A stretch of 27,869 nucleotides of DNA, taken from contig CAJTVA010000018.1 in the NCBI GenBank assembly GCA_910579585.1, positions 1-27,869 of the forward strand, given 5' to 3'. Numbering within the stretch: position 1 is the stretch's first letter; every line of letters begins with the position of its first letter. The position numbers and the translations under genes were made by a program. The DNA comes from an uncultured Christensenella sp. (lineage in GTDB: Bacteria; Bacillota; Clostridia; Christensenellales; Borkfalkiaceae). Shown here piece by piece: positions 6,447 through 13,869 of the stretch. The notes beneath the pieces were generated by a model. That model made no database searches and was not told where the DNA came from. It saw only the letters and a program-made list of their open reading frames with translations.

Positions 6447-8384
6447 TTACATTAATGCTCTGCCCTGAGCGGTGCCGACAACTGTGAACACCTGAACTTC
6501 ATCGCCGGTCTTAGCGTCGATATAAACGTAGTAGGTCGAGCCGTCGTAGGTGCCGCAGAACTCGTACGCGAGAACTTCGCCGCCGTCTACGGGGATAACG
6601 CAAAGTCTTGAAGTTTCCACTTCGATACCCGTATGCAGTTTCGCGCGCGCTTCGCTCGTGCTGAGCTTAGCCGTGGGTACGGACCTTTCCACGTGGTTCA
6701 AAACGTAGCTTAAACCTTCCATACCGGTTACAATACCGCGCTCTTCGCAAACCTTGACCTTAATCATATCCGAGTAGAATATCACGCCGTCGTTCTCGTA
6801 AGCGAAGTTGAGGTTGCAGGTCGTGCCGTTTTCGCTGGTCCAGACAGGCTCCATATCGTCGTAGCCGAGTTCGTCGAGGAAGTCCTCGGCAATATCGATA
6901 CATCTTTCTACCGAGAAGTTTTTGCTGCTGCAGTCTTTGAAAGAGTTGAACTCTACGACCTTTCCGCCGAGCTTGGAAAGCTGTGCGCTCATTTCGCCGT
7001 CATTCGTCGTAAGGGTGAGGTTATAGCAGGTAAGCTGTTCGGCAATGCACTCGCCCGTGCACTTCACGTCGGTTACGTTGTAATCTTCAAAGTACTTACG
7101 CGCAAGTTCTTCTGCGCGTGAAGCGCTTATTTCACCTAAGCCCTCGAGGTTCTTTGCGGTCACTTTGTCGATATTCTCGGCGAAAGGCCCGTCGTTGATT
7201 TCCTTAGGGGTTTCAATCGTGTTGTTCTGAATGGTGTCGAACGAAGAAGAGAGTAGGTTGCCTGACTTTCCGCTCATCGCCGCAAGCATATCCTTGTTGC
7301 TTGCGTTTGCGGTCAGTTCGTTCATAATCTGCTTCATTTCCTTGTTGACGTTATACATATGCTCTATGGTCGCAATCTGGCTTTCGGAAAGAGTCTTTCC
7401 GTTTGCAACCGCGTACAGCATAGACTGCGCGCTGTCGCCCATCTTGTTGACGAAAGAGGTCATATTTTCGGTCAGCTGACCTTCGAGGGGCAATCTTTCG
7501 ATAACGGTTTCAGCCATTTCGCTTTCGATGGCAATGTCCGAAAGAAGACGAACCTGCTCGTTGCGCGAGTTGGAAATACGCGCCTTGGAAAGATTGGTGT
7601 CGAGGTTGTCGACGATAGAGTTCAGCTCGTAAATAGATTCTGTGTGTACGGTAGCCATATCGTTCTGCATACCGTTCATATTTATCCAGCCGAACGTCAG
7701 CATAGTGCCGAGGGCAAGTGTAGTCACGCCGAGGGAAATAACAGCGGCAAGCCAGCCCCCGAAGCCGGGCGCGTGACGCTTTTCGCTTCTTTCAGCGCGT
7801 TTTTCCGCCTGAACTTTAAGGCGGTGTTCGCGCTTGGCGCGCTTTTCGGAAAGCGCCGCCTGCCGCTTTGCAACTCTCGCCTCGACTTTCGCCTGCCGTT
7901 CTTCTTTCTTGCGCTGAATGCGTTTTTCTTTCGATTCGTGCTTCAAAAGGTCGCGGCGCTCCTGCTTTTTAGCCTTGCGCTCTTCGCGCGCTTTCTTCAA
8001 AGCCGCGATTTTTTCAAGCCGCTTTTCCTTGGCGGCAAGCTTTCTTTCAAGCCTCTTCTGCTTCTTTTCCGCACGGATTTTTGCAAGCTCGATTTTCTTC
8101 TGCTCGCGCTCCTTCTTGCGCTTCAACTGCTTTTCGGAAAGCTGCTTTTTAGCCTTTACTTTCTTCTGCTTTTTGTCTTTCATTGCCTTGCCCTTAGCCT
8201 TTTTTTCTGCGGGCGCAACTGATTTTTCGGTGTTCTTAGCCGTAGTTTTTACGGTTTTCTTTTCCGTTTTCTTTTCGGGCGACTTGGTCTTTACGCTTTC
8301 GCTTTTGTTGGACTTGGTACCGCTCTTTTTGCGGGTCAGGCTTTCCGCCTTTTCGGTTCCGCTAGATAATTCTTTCTTACTCAT
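6447..8384 (-). CDS. ypeB: germination protein YpeB with long charged N-terminal extension
   Basis: YpeB is needed to place and stabilise the cortex-lytic enzyme SleB in spores, and here it directly follows sleB (10 nt gap, GGAGG site). The protein has 645 residues, whereas YpeB is usually about 450. The extra part is residues 1-204, almost entirely Lys, Arg, Glu and Ala with many Lys-Lys and Arg-Lys pairs, predicted as extended helix or coiled coil. A membrane segment follows (about 209-232, GWLAAVISLGVTTLALGTML), then the extracytoplasmic YpeB region with PepSY-like repeats near the C-terminus (for example VTDVKCTGECIAEQLTCYN). The extension would lie on the inner side of the spore membrane. 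It is preceded by a normal RBS and stays in frame, so it is not an artefact of start choice. Confidence 0.9.
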   Translation of the reverse strand: MSKKELSSGTEKAESLTRKKSGTKSNKSESVKTKSPEKKTEKKTVKTTAKNTEKSVAPAEKKAKGKAMKDKKQKKVKAKKQLSEKQLKRKKEREQKKIELAKIRAEKKQKRLERKLAAKEKRLEKIAALKKAREERKAKKQERRDLLKHESKEKRIQRKKEERQAKVEARVAKRQAALSEKRAKREHRLKVQAEKRAERSEKRHAPGFGGWLAAVISLGVTTLALGTMLTFGWINMNGMQNDMATVHTESIYELNSIVDNLDTNLSKARISNSRNEQVRLLSDIAIESEMAETVIERLPLEGQLTENMTSFVNKMGDSAQSMLYAVANGKTLSESQIATIEHMYNVNKEMKQIMNELTANASNKDMLAAMSGKSGNLLSSSFDTIQNNTIETPKEINDGPFAENIDKVTAKNLEGLGEISASRAEELARKYFEDYNVTDVKCTGECIAEQLTCYNLTLTTNDGEMSAQLSKLGGKVVEFNSFKDCSSKNFSVERCIDIAEDFLDELGYDDMEPVWTSENGTTCNLNFAYENDGVIFYSDMIKVKVCEERGIVTGMEGLSYVLNHVERSVPTAKLSTSEARAKLHTGIEVETSRLCVIPVDGGEVLAYEFCGTYDGSTYYVYIDAKTGDEVQVFTVVGTAQGRALM

Positions 8385-8394
8385 TTAAAGCCTC

Positions 8395-9138
8395 CTATAC
8401 TGCGAAAACGTGCTTACCGATAGTGGTAACCGTCTTTCTAGAGAATATCCAACTGCTGGTAGCAACAGCAGGGTTGTAGTAGTAAATGCACCCGTAGGTG
8501 GGGTCCCAGCCGTTCAACGCGTCCTGCGCGGCGTTCTTTGCGGTGTTGTCGGGTTCGAGGTTAATCTGCCCGTCGGAAACCGCCGTAAACGCGCCTTTCT
8601 GGTAAACGACGCCCGCAATCGTGTTGGGGAACGCCGAAGACTTTACTCTGTTTAAAATTACCGCGCCGACGGCAACCTGACCGGTGTAGCTTTCGCCGCG
8701 CGCTTCGGCGTAGATGGTTTTAGCCAGAAGATACAGGTCCGAACTGGTGTAGTTCGAAGAGCTCTGGTTCTTGTTCGACGACCCTTGGTTGTCAAGTACT
8801 TTTACGCTGTCGTTCATACCGAGTGCGGCAAACGTGGACCTGCCCGCGATACCGTCCACGGTTAACCCGTTTTTGCGCTGAAAGTACTTTACGGCTTCAA
8901 CGGTCTGGGGTCCGTAAACGCCGTCAACAGAACCCGAATAATAACCCCATTGTTTTAAGCGTCTTTGCAGTTCTTTTACTTCGCCGCCCGTCGCACCCTG
9001 CTTTAAAACCGCAGTCTGAACGTAAGGGGACACGGCAAAGTCGTAATCGTCTGTATGTCCTAAGTTGAATACCGCGCCGACCGTTGCAACCGCAGCGATA
9101 GCAACCGAAGCCGCGCCTATTCTAAGTGCTTTTTTCAT
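8395..9138 (-). CDS. sleB: spore cortex-lytic enzyme SleB
   Basis: SleB is a lytic transglycosylase that cuts muramic-lactam cortex peptidoglycan during germination. The 247 residues show an N-terminal signal segment (about 1-24, IGAASVAIAAVATVGAV). A peptidoglycan-binding domain follows at about 50-107, with LQRRLKQWGYYSGSVDG, YGPQTVEAVKYFQ and DGIAGRSTFAAL. A Ser/Asn/Gln linker leads to the Hydrolase_2 catalytic domain (about 133-247). The presumed catalytic glutamate is Glu145 in IYAEARGE. AAGGAGG sits right before the ATG. It forms an operon with ypeB, the usual arrangement. A SigG-like promoter lies upstream. Confidence 0.96.
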   Translation of the reverse strand: MKKALRIGAASVAIAAVATVGAVFNLGHTDDYDFAVSPYVQTAVLKQGATGGEVKELQRRLKQWGYYSGSVDGVYGPQTVEAVKYFQRKNGLTVDGIAGRSTFAALGMNDSVKVLDNQGSSNKNQSSSNYTSSDLYLLAKTIYAEARGESYTGQVAVGAVILNRVKSSAFPNTIAGVVYQKGAFTAVSDGQINLEPDNTAKNAAQDALNGWDPTYGCIYYYNPAVATSSWIFSRKTVTTIGKHVFAV

Positions 9139-9205
9139 TTTTCCTCCTTGCTCTGCCCAGGGCGAGCGATATGTGTTGAATTAAGCGGTATTCCGCCTTT
9201 GCAAA

Positions 9206-9234
9206 TATTATGAATAGCTCGAAAATTTTTATGC
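9206..9234 (-). promoter_or_regulatory. candidate SigG promoter of sleB
   Basis: On the minus strand: GCATA (9234-9230), 17 nt, CATAATA (9212-9206). These fit the SigG pattern GNATR and CATNNTA, and sleB is a known SigG gene in Bacillus. The start would be about 60 nt ahead of the ATG. Motif reading only. Confidence 0.5.
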
Positions 9235-9383
9235 AAATTTTTAAAACGCATATAAGCTTCGTTATGCCGTGTCGTGCTTGCGTTTTGTTTTGGTCATTTA
9301 CGCAAAGTAAACTCCCTGCAACAAATCCGCGCACTCCTTGCCTAACTCGCTTCTCTGCGTTTTTTAGAAATATTGTGTAAAAT

Positions 9384-9420
9384 AATGCCGCCCGCGGACA
9401 AACTGTCCGCGGGCGGCATT
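9384..9420 (-). terminator. terminator after the small XRE gene
   Basis: A perfect 17-bp GC-rich stem (9384-9400 with 9404-9420) with a 3-nt loop. T-rich sequence follows on the minus strand, so it serves the gene ending at 9434. Confidence 0.8.
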
Positions 9421-9433
9421 AAATTGTATTTAG

Positions 9434-9646
9434 CTAATCTTCCAAATCTAAAATTTCTTTCGGGTCAACGTCCAACACTTTGCATAAATTCGCAAAAGTA
9501 TCAAGAGCAGGCATTGTTTTTCCAGATAGATATTGTTGAACCGATTGTTGTCTAATATTTAATTTTTTGGCAAGTTCAGATTGCTTAAAACCGCTGTTCT
9601 TTATAGCGGCAATTAAGTTCTTTCTTATTACTTCAAGAGTAATCAT
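9434..9646 (-). CDS. small XRE-family repressor
   Basis: A 70-residue, one-domain Cro/C1 protein. The helix-turn-helix is FKQSELAKKLNIRQQSVQQY, followed by LSGKTMPALDTFANLCKVL and the usual ending VDPKEILDL. I start at ATG 9646. A TTG at 9691 would add 15 residues but falls inside the palindromic operator of the divergent promoter. No clear RBS is seen, and a TACAAT hexamer about 6 nt before the ATG hints at a leaderless transcript. It probably represses the divergent gene at 9729 through the operator at 9687-9703. Confidence 0.75.
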   Translation of the reverse strand: MITLEVIRKNLIAAIKNSGFKQSELAKKLNIRQQSVQQYLSGKTMPALDTFANLCKVLDVDPKEILDLED

Positions 9647-9680
9647 AGCAAAATTGTACAGGCAACCCCTGTTATTTTTC

Positions 9681-9710
9681 TTGACTAACAAGTGTCACTT
9701 GTTGTATGAT
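9681..9710 (+). promoter_or_regulatory. SigA promoter with palindromic operator
   Basis: TTGACT (9681-9686), 18 nt, TATGAT (9705-9710). The spacer is almost entirely a perfect palindrome, AACAAGTG-T-CACTTGTT (9687-9703). A dimeric repressor bound there would block RNA polymerase, and the adjacent small XRE protein is the obvious candidate. Confidence 0.75.
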
Positions 9711-9728
9711 TATCTTTAGAGGTACACT

Positions 9729-9976
9729 ATGGAAGGAATAATTAGAGAAGCATATTTGAAATTACTTGAAACTATGGGCGACAACAAAAGCGAGAGGCTC
9801 CGTAGTTTAGAACAAGAAGAAGACGATTTTTACAATAATCTTGACGAGAAACAGAAAAAAGGTTAGCCGACCTTTTTGATGTTCACGCGTCAATAGTTGC
9901 GGAAATAGAGTTGGTTTATTTCAAAGAGGGCTTCAAACTCGGGTTACTTCTCACATCCGAGCTTATACTTAATTAA
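9729..9976 (+). pseudogene. small DUF6809-like gene split by a -1 frameshift at a poly-A run
   Basis: From ATG 9729, with AGAGG about 6 nt upstream, the frame runs 45 codons to TAG at 9864-9866. The run is CAG AAA AAA GGT TAG. One extra A would restore a frame that continues ADLFDVHASIVAEIELVYF and then KEGFKLGLLL to TAA at 9974-9976, making about 82 residues. The joined product resembles the small Firmicutes family I know as DUF6809, which ends in a hydrophobic 'FxxGFKLG' segment. The break lies at a six-A run, so it may be a real deletion, slippage on the run, or a sequencing error. The end overlaps the convergent spoIIR stop by 8 nt. Confidence 0.6.
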
Positions 9977-10499
9977 AAAACTTATCAATAATATCCTTAA
10001 TAATGGAGCGGTATTCAACGTCGGTCGACGCGGAAGTGAAGCAGAGGGGGGGATAGATAACGCACCACCAGTTGTCGCCCGTGCCCGAACCCAGCTCTAC
10101 GATTAACGCGTCGTATACGCCCGCTTCGAGCGTAAGTTCGCCGTATACGCGGGTAGGGAATTCTTCCGTGCGTATCTGCGCTTTCGAGGTATACGAAAAC
10201 CCGTTCGCCCTTAACGTGCGGTCGCATACGTCCTCTATGCCGTCTAAAATTCCGCCTATAACTTCCATTGCCGCAGGCTTGTCTACGCATTCGGTTATGT
10301 ACGGAGTGATGAATTTTACGACCTCGTCCTTGACCTTATATTTAATATTCTGGTCAATCTGTTCGTTGGAGTTCGCGCGGACGTGAATTCTCAGATAATC
10401 GTTTTCGGCAGTAGCAGTTTCCGCCGTGCCGAAGCCGAGATAAACTGCCGCGCAGATAACCGCAACCAGAACGAAAGCAAACGCAATAATCTTTTTCAT
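9969..10499 (-). CDS. spoIIR: stage II sporulation protein R
   Basis: SpoIIR is secreted from the forespore and triggers SpoIIGA to process pro-SigE in the mother cell. The 176 residues begin with a signal segment (about 4-22). Family marks follow: YLRIHVRANSNEQIDQNIKY, KVKDEVVKFI, FPTRVYGELTLEAGVYDALI, and the GTGDNWWCVIYPPLCF block. AGAGGTGAG precedes the ATG. A well-matched SigF promoter lies upstream, as expected for this gene. The length is slightly short because the family's variable C-terminal tail is missing, which is common. Confidence 0.95.
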   Translation of the reverse strand: MKKIIAFAFVLVAVICAAVYLGFGTAETATAENDYLRIHVRANSNEQIDQNIKYKVKDEVVKFITPYITECVDKPAAMEVIGGILDGIEDVCDRTLRANGFSYTSKAQIRTEEFPTRVYGELTLEAGVYDALIVELGSGTGDNWWCVIYPPLCFTSASTDVEYRSIIKDIIDKFFN

Positions 10500-10525
10500 A
10501 ACTCACCTCTCAACGTTTACGGGTT

Positions 10526-10555
10526 GTTTATTGCCGCAAGTTATTTAATTTATAC
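10526..10555 (-). promoter_or_regulatory. candidate SigF promoter of spoIIR
   Basis: On the minus strand: GTATA (10555-10551), 15 nt, GGCAATAAAC (10535-10526). The -35 fits GYWTA fully and the -10 fits the GGNRANA part of the consensus. spoIIR is SigF-controlled in Bacillus. Confidence 0.6.
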
Positions 10556-10574
10556 GTTCATTTTAAAAATAAAA

Positions 10575-10593
10575 AAACCGCCGACGGCGGTTT
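10575..10593 (-). terminator. terminator of the 38-residue gene
   Basis: AAACCGCC (10575-10582), 3-nt loop, GGCGGTTT (10586-10593). On the minus strand the stem runs into a long T tract. It lies 15 nt past the small gene's stop. Confidence 0.85.
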
Positions 10594-10608
10594 CATTACT
10601 GTTTTATA

Positions 10609-10725
10609 TTAAAATCTGAAAATATTGGAATAAGCGCGCTGTAAAGCAAGGTAATAGCAGAATTTGTCTATCGACATTCCGAAAACTTCGTCCGTTCTAT
10701 CGCTCTCGTCAAACATATTATTCAT
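10609..10725 (-). CDS. 38-residue protein of unknown function
   Basis: This short frame encodes MNNMFDESDRTDEVFGMSID followed by KFCYYLALQRAYSNIFRF. It has every sign of being a real gene. CGGAG sits 8-9 nt before the ATG, a near-consensus SigA promoter lies about 50 nt upstream, and a strong terminator follows 15 nt after the stop. The first half is acidic. The second half is amphipathic and aromatic-rich, enough for one helix. I do not recognise a family. It is a stand-alone transcription unit between spoIIR and the tRNA cluster. Confidence 0.65.
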   Translation of the reverse strand: MNNMFDESDRTDEVFGMSIDKFCYYLALQRAYSNIFRF

Positions 10726-10780
10726 AATTACATCTCCGAAAAAAATTTAGTCAACCAAACCTTTTTTTGATTGTACCCGA

Positions 10781-10809
10781 AGTATATCACTTAAAAAATT
10801 GTTAGTCAA
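10781..10809 (-). promoter_or_regulatory. SigA promoter of the 38-residue gene
   Basis: On the minus strand: TTGACT (10809-10804), 17 nt, TATACT (10786-10781). Near-consensus with ideal spacing. Confidence 0.75.
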
Positions 10810-11107
10810 TAACATTAAAAAAATTTTCAGAAATTTAATTATGTGGTAATTTAACACAAATTTCGGCAAAATAAAGAAAAATATGTTTAAAAGCTGATAA
10901 TTTTTGTTAATTTGTGAAATTACAACATTTTCAAACCTGTGAACTTCACATTTTTATGCGCAGTCCGTGCCAAGCTTTTCGTTACGGAGGGAAGCGGCGC
11001 GTATCATTGAAAAATTTTACAGCATACTATATATTGTGCTTGAAAGAATTGCGGGGGACTACGCCGCAAAAAAAATATAAAATTATATAAATTCCGCAAA
11101 AAAACGC
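10810..11107. other. AT-rich intergenic gap
   Basis: No credible gene is seen. The gap is mostly A/T runs, apart from a more GC-rich patch at about 10958-11002. A small inverted repeat TGTGAA-C-TTCACA lies at 10938-10950. I see no recognisable RNA gene. Confidence 0.5.
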
Positions 11108-11136
11108 TTGATTTTTATATTTTTATTTGTTATATT
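11108..11136 (+). promoter_or_regulatory. promoter of the tRNA cluster
   Basis: TTGATT (11108-11113), 17 nt, TATATT (11131-11136), 12 nt ahead of the first tRNA. Confidence 0.7.
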
Positions 11137-11148
11137 AATTAAGCGTTT

Positions 11149-11224
11149 GGGAGCTTAGCTCAGTTGGGAGAGCAACTGCCCTACAAGCAGTGGGTCACAG
11201 GTTCGAGCCCTGTAGCTCCCACCA
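11149..11224 (+). tRNA. tRNA-Val(UAC)
   Basis: A full cloverleaf can be folded. The acceptor GGGAGCT pairs with AGCTCCC, the D arm is GCTCAGTTGGGAGAGC, the anticodon stem is ACTGC/GCAGT and the T arm is ACAGG/CCTGT with TTCGAGC. CCA is encoded. The anticodon loop reads CCTACAA, which puts TAC at 34-36 but C at position 33, where U is nearly universal. Confidence 0.93.
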
Positions 11225-11245
11225 ACGAAATAGTGCGGCAATTAT

Positions 11246-11320
11246 GCGGGAGTGGCTCAGTGGTAGAGCGTCACCTTGCCAAGGTGAATGTCGCGGGTTC
11301 GAATCTCGTCTCCCGCTCCA
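11246..11320 (+). tRNA. tRNA-Gly(GCC)
   Basis: Acceptor GCGGGAG/CTCCCGC, D arm GCTCAGTGGTAGAGC, anticodon stem TCACC/GGTGA with loop TTGCCAA (anticodon GCC). The T arm has two G-U pairs, and TCCA ends the gene. Confidence 0.95.
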
Positions 11321-11347
11321 ATTAAAGCCCGCACTATTTTTTTATAA

Positions 11348-11422
<75 letters not shown>

Positions 11423-11444
11423 AAAACACAATATATTGTGGTTG

Positions 11445-11479
11445 AATTGACACTGTATCTACAAGATATAGTGTCAATT
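11445..11479 (+). terminator. hairpin with T tract after the tRNA cluster
   Basis: A 16-bp stem (11445-11460 with 11464-11479, one G-U pair) with a 3-nt loop, followed by TTCTTTTTT. It would end transcription of the tRNAs just inside the element. It may alternatively be an integrase or excision-factor site. A 14-bp palindrome, CACAATATATTGTG (11427-11440), lies just before it. Confidence 0.65.
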
Positions 11480-11509
11480 TTCTTTTTTCTAAACAAAAAT
11501 TGCACCTTT

Positions 11510-11528
11510 TGGGGAGTAATTTGGGGAG
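11510..11528 (+). repeat. left inner repeat, candidate integrase arm site
   Basis: Two tandem TTGGGGAG units joined by TAAT, 87 bp inside attL. The same arrangement in the same orientation occurs at 24348-24366 near attR. Confidence 0.6.
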
Positions 11529-11560
11529 CGAAACGCCACTCGGTTAATGCCAGAACCGAA

Positions 11561-12781
11561 TTAAACTACAACAAAATTCACTTTGTCCATTTCGTTCCGC
11601 ATAAACTCGTCGCTGTAATGCACATAGGTCTTGCCGACAAGCCGTTCGGGGCTGTCGCCCATCCAAAGCTCGACAACTTCTCTTTTTACCGTTTCGTCGC
11701 AGACAGAGGCAAAAGTGTGGCGGAGCTGATAGGGTATAACCCCTTCGGGCAACGCTTTTTTCATAATATCAAGCGTTCTGTCGTATGAAAGCGGCGATTT
11801 AAGCGGCAAGTTAAAATTAAAAAATTTTTCTGCCTGGCGGGGAACAGGTATTTTTTTGTAAGCCTTTTTCCCGTTTTTTCTTTTACGGTTCCTGCAAATC
11901 AGGAAGCCGTTTTCAAAATGCGCCTCGTCGTCAATCTCGCAGGGACGTAGTCCGAAAAAATACATTGCCAGGGCAAAGTTTCTTATTTTATCGAAAATAG
12001 GTGTTTGCAGGTTTGTAAGAAAAGTTTTAATCTGTCCGTCTGTCAGCCTGTCTCTGTTTTCACGCTCGGCGCGTTTGAAGGGTATCATTTCCACAGGATT
12101 GTATGTAACGATGCCGCTTGCCTTTGCATACTTGAAAATGCTGTTAAAGATTATCCGCATATCCTCGTATTTGCGGGGCGTGTCAAGCGCGTTCATAAGT
12201 TCGTCTATCTCCGAAGTTCGGATTGATTTAATTGCTTTGTCCTTAAATTTCTGCGGAATAAATCTGCGCATCTGGCTTTCGTAGCCCTTCCAAGTGTCCT
12301 CGGCAACCTTGCCGTGCTTATATTTCAACCATTCGTCTGCGATAGAGCCGAAACTGAATTTGTTTTTCGATAAGCTTTCGGGTGGAGGCAGGTTATGCGT
12401 TGCTTCAATGAACATCGCTTTTGCCGTTTTCAGGTCTTTGTTGGATACGGCGATATCGTATCCGTTTCTGCGGTAGCGGATTTCATAAAAACTTCCGTGT
12501 TTACCGCTGGGGCGCTCAATGATATGAGCCGCCATACCGTTTGCTATAAATTCTCTTTTAAATGTTTTCGACATACTTTCAATTTCCTTTTTTGTGAATT
12601 TGATTTTTGCCGATGATGTTTTTTTGCCGTTGTTTCTTTTCCCGATAAGTTCGTTTACGACGTCGCAAGTTATTGTATCAGCCGCCGATTGTAGCATAAG
12701 CTGTACCGCCTTGTCGCGCCTTTCTCTATCGGGAATATCCTTTAAAATTTCCGTTATTTCCTGTAATTGTTTATAAGTCAT
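11561..12781 (-). CDS. int: tyrosine recombinase (integrase)
   Basis: The 406-residue phage-type integrase reads towards attL, the usual layout for tRNA-targeting elements. Residues about 1-130 hold a helical start and an arm-binding-like domain (GSFYEIRYRRNGYDIAV). Residues about 143-232 are the SAM-like core-binding domain (FGSIADEWLKYKHGKVAEDT). The catalytic domain follows: Arg279 in FGLRPCE, lysines around 306-310, Arg354 in YQLRHTFAS and the nucleophile Tyr386 in KTYVHYS. Two positions differ from the common pattern: the first His of the HxxR box is Tyr351, and the LGH box reads MGD with Trp373 just before. These variants occur in active relatives, so loss of function is not implied. 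An AGGAGGAT site precedes the ATG. Confidence 0.95.
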   Translation of the reverse strand: MTYKQLQEITEILKDIPDRERRDKAVQLMLQSAADTITCDVVNELIGKRNNGKKTSSAKIKFTKKEIESMSKTFKREFIANGMAAHIIERPSGKHGSFYEIRYRRNGYDIAVSNKDLKTAKAMFIEATHNLPPPESLSKNKFSFGSIADEWLKYKHGKVAEDTWKGYESQMRRFIPQKFKDKAIKSIRTSEIDELMNALDTPRKYEDMRIIFNSIFKYAKASGIVTYNPVEMIPFKRAERENRDRLTDGQIKTFLTNLQTPIFDKIRNFALAMYFFGLRPCEIDDEAHFENGFLICRNRKRKNGKKAYKKIPVPRQAEKFFNFNLPLKSPLSYDRTLDIMKKALPEGVIPYQLRHTFASVCDETVKREVVELWMGDSPERLVGKTYVHYSDEFMRNEMDKVNFVVV

Positions 12782-12864
12782 TATCCTCCTTATTGAATAG
12801 TGGGTTCCATTATACCCTAATTATTCGTAAAATTCAAGTAGTGTTTTATAGATTTTTTAAAAAA

Positions 12865-12901
12865 GTACGGAGGCGGAACAGTATGTGTTCTGCCTCCGTA
12901 C
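12865..12901 (-). terminator. terminator of the relaxase gene
   Basis: A 16-bp stem (12865-12880 with 12886-12901, one G-U) with a 5-nt loop, followed on the minus strand by a T run. It lies 17 nt past the relaxase stop. Confidence 0.8.
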
Positions 12902-12918
12902 AAGTAGATATTCAGTTG

Positions 12919-13869
12919 TTAAAATTTAAAATTAGTATTTGATTTCGGTTTCGGCGTGGGGTGAATGAGCTGTTCATAAGCTTCGGGATTTTCTCTCTGC
13001 AGTTTTGCAAGTAATTCCATAGCACGTTTGCCTTTGGCTGCATTTTCTGCCGCCGAATCAGCTTTCTTTGCATATCGTAATGCTTCGTCCATAGAAACAT
13101 CCAAACGCTTTGTCAAATCTTCATTCTCTTTCTTTGTTTTAATTGCTTCCGCTGTCGCCGCTATTGCTTGCTTTTTAAGACCGCCGGGTGTCCATGCGTA
13201 GTTGCCTTTTTTCGCTTGTTCCAACGCTTCTTGATATGGTTTGTTCTCAGCATTTATTCTTTCCGACTGTTGCTCAGCTTCTTCTACAATTTTTTGTGCC
13301 TTGTATTCTGCTGCGGTTACGTGCTTTGCTCCGCTTTTAAATTTACCGCGTTCCAGCCCCCATTTTTTACCAACCTTTTCGTAAAACTCAGTTTGTAATT
13401 CGGACAGTTTCTTTCTGTCGTATAAATCTTTGGAACAAAGTTTACCGTTCGTGATAGGTACGAGATTTAAATGAAGATGAGGTGTCGTTTCGTCTTTGTG
13501 TACGACGGCGCTTATAATATTTTCCGCGCCGTATTTGTCCGCAAAGAATTTAACACAGTCTTTAAAAAATTCTTTCTCTGCCGTAAGCGGCAGTTCCGTA
13601 AAAAACTCTTTATCCGAAGTCAACACATAGGAGTTCATATAAACGGCATCTGACCTTAACTTACGCTTTAACGTTAGCGTAGCTATTCTAGCATTTATGA
13701 ACTCTAAATATGTCGGCGGTGGTGTTACCAAGTGATAATTGCGGTTTGTACGGTTGCTGTCAATCTGCGGATTGCCCGCCTTGTAGTTCTCGTTTCTTTC
13801 GTTTTCCTCCTCGACAGGACTTACTTCCTGACGCTTATATTTTTCCATATGGCATACTATGTAGCTTAT
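12919..13869 (-). CDS. mobV: MobV-family relaxase (Mob_Pre), apparent AUA start
   Basis: Plasmid-type mobilization relaxase that nicks oriT and pilots one strand. Motifs: the N-terminal MobV opening, PQIDSNRTNRNYHLV (the 'DxxRTxxNY' motif) and the metal/His motif HKDETTPHLHLN. Residues from about 190 are a long charged, Ala/Glu/Lys-rich helical region, usual for the family. The first ATG is at 13848, but it is 29 nt from the strong AAGGAGG (13884-13878) and cuts off the conserved opening. Reading on upstream in frame gives (ATA)SYIVCH before MEKYKRQ, which aligns with the MSYxVxHMxKxK opening of MobV. The ATA at 13869-13867 sits 8 nt from AAGGAGG. I therefore place the start there, giving 316 residues. 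A mutated ATG is the alternative. Confidence 0.85.
   Translation of the reverse strand: MSYIVCHMEKYKRQEVSPVEEENERNENYKAGNPQIDSNRTNRNYHLVTPPPTYLEFINARIATLTLKRKLRSDAVYMNSYVLTSDKEFFTELPLTAEKEFFKDCVKFFADKYGAENIISAVVHKDETTPHLHLNLVPITNGKLCSKDLYDRKKLSELQTEFYEKVGKKWGLERGKFKSGAKHVTAAEYKAQKIVEEAEQQSERINAENKPYQEALEQAKKGNYAWTPGGLKKQAIAATAEAIKTKKENEDLTKRLDVSMDEALRYAKKADSAAENAAKGKRAMELLAKLQRENPEAYEQLIHPTPKPKSNTNFKF

Noticed and set aside
7359..8388. Long plus-strand frames opposite ypeB
   Set aside because: They are antisense reflections of the Lys/Glu/Arg-rich codons of ypeB, giving Phe/Leu-rich nonsense without RBS.
9122..9334. 70-residue minus-strand frame upstream of sleB
   Set aside because: It overlaps the sleB start and RBS and the candidate SigG promoter, and looks non-coding.
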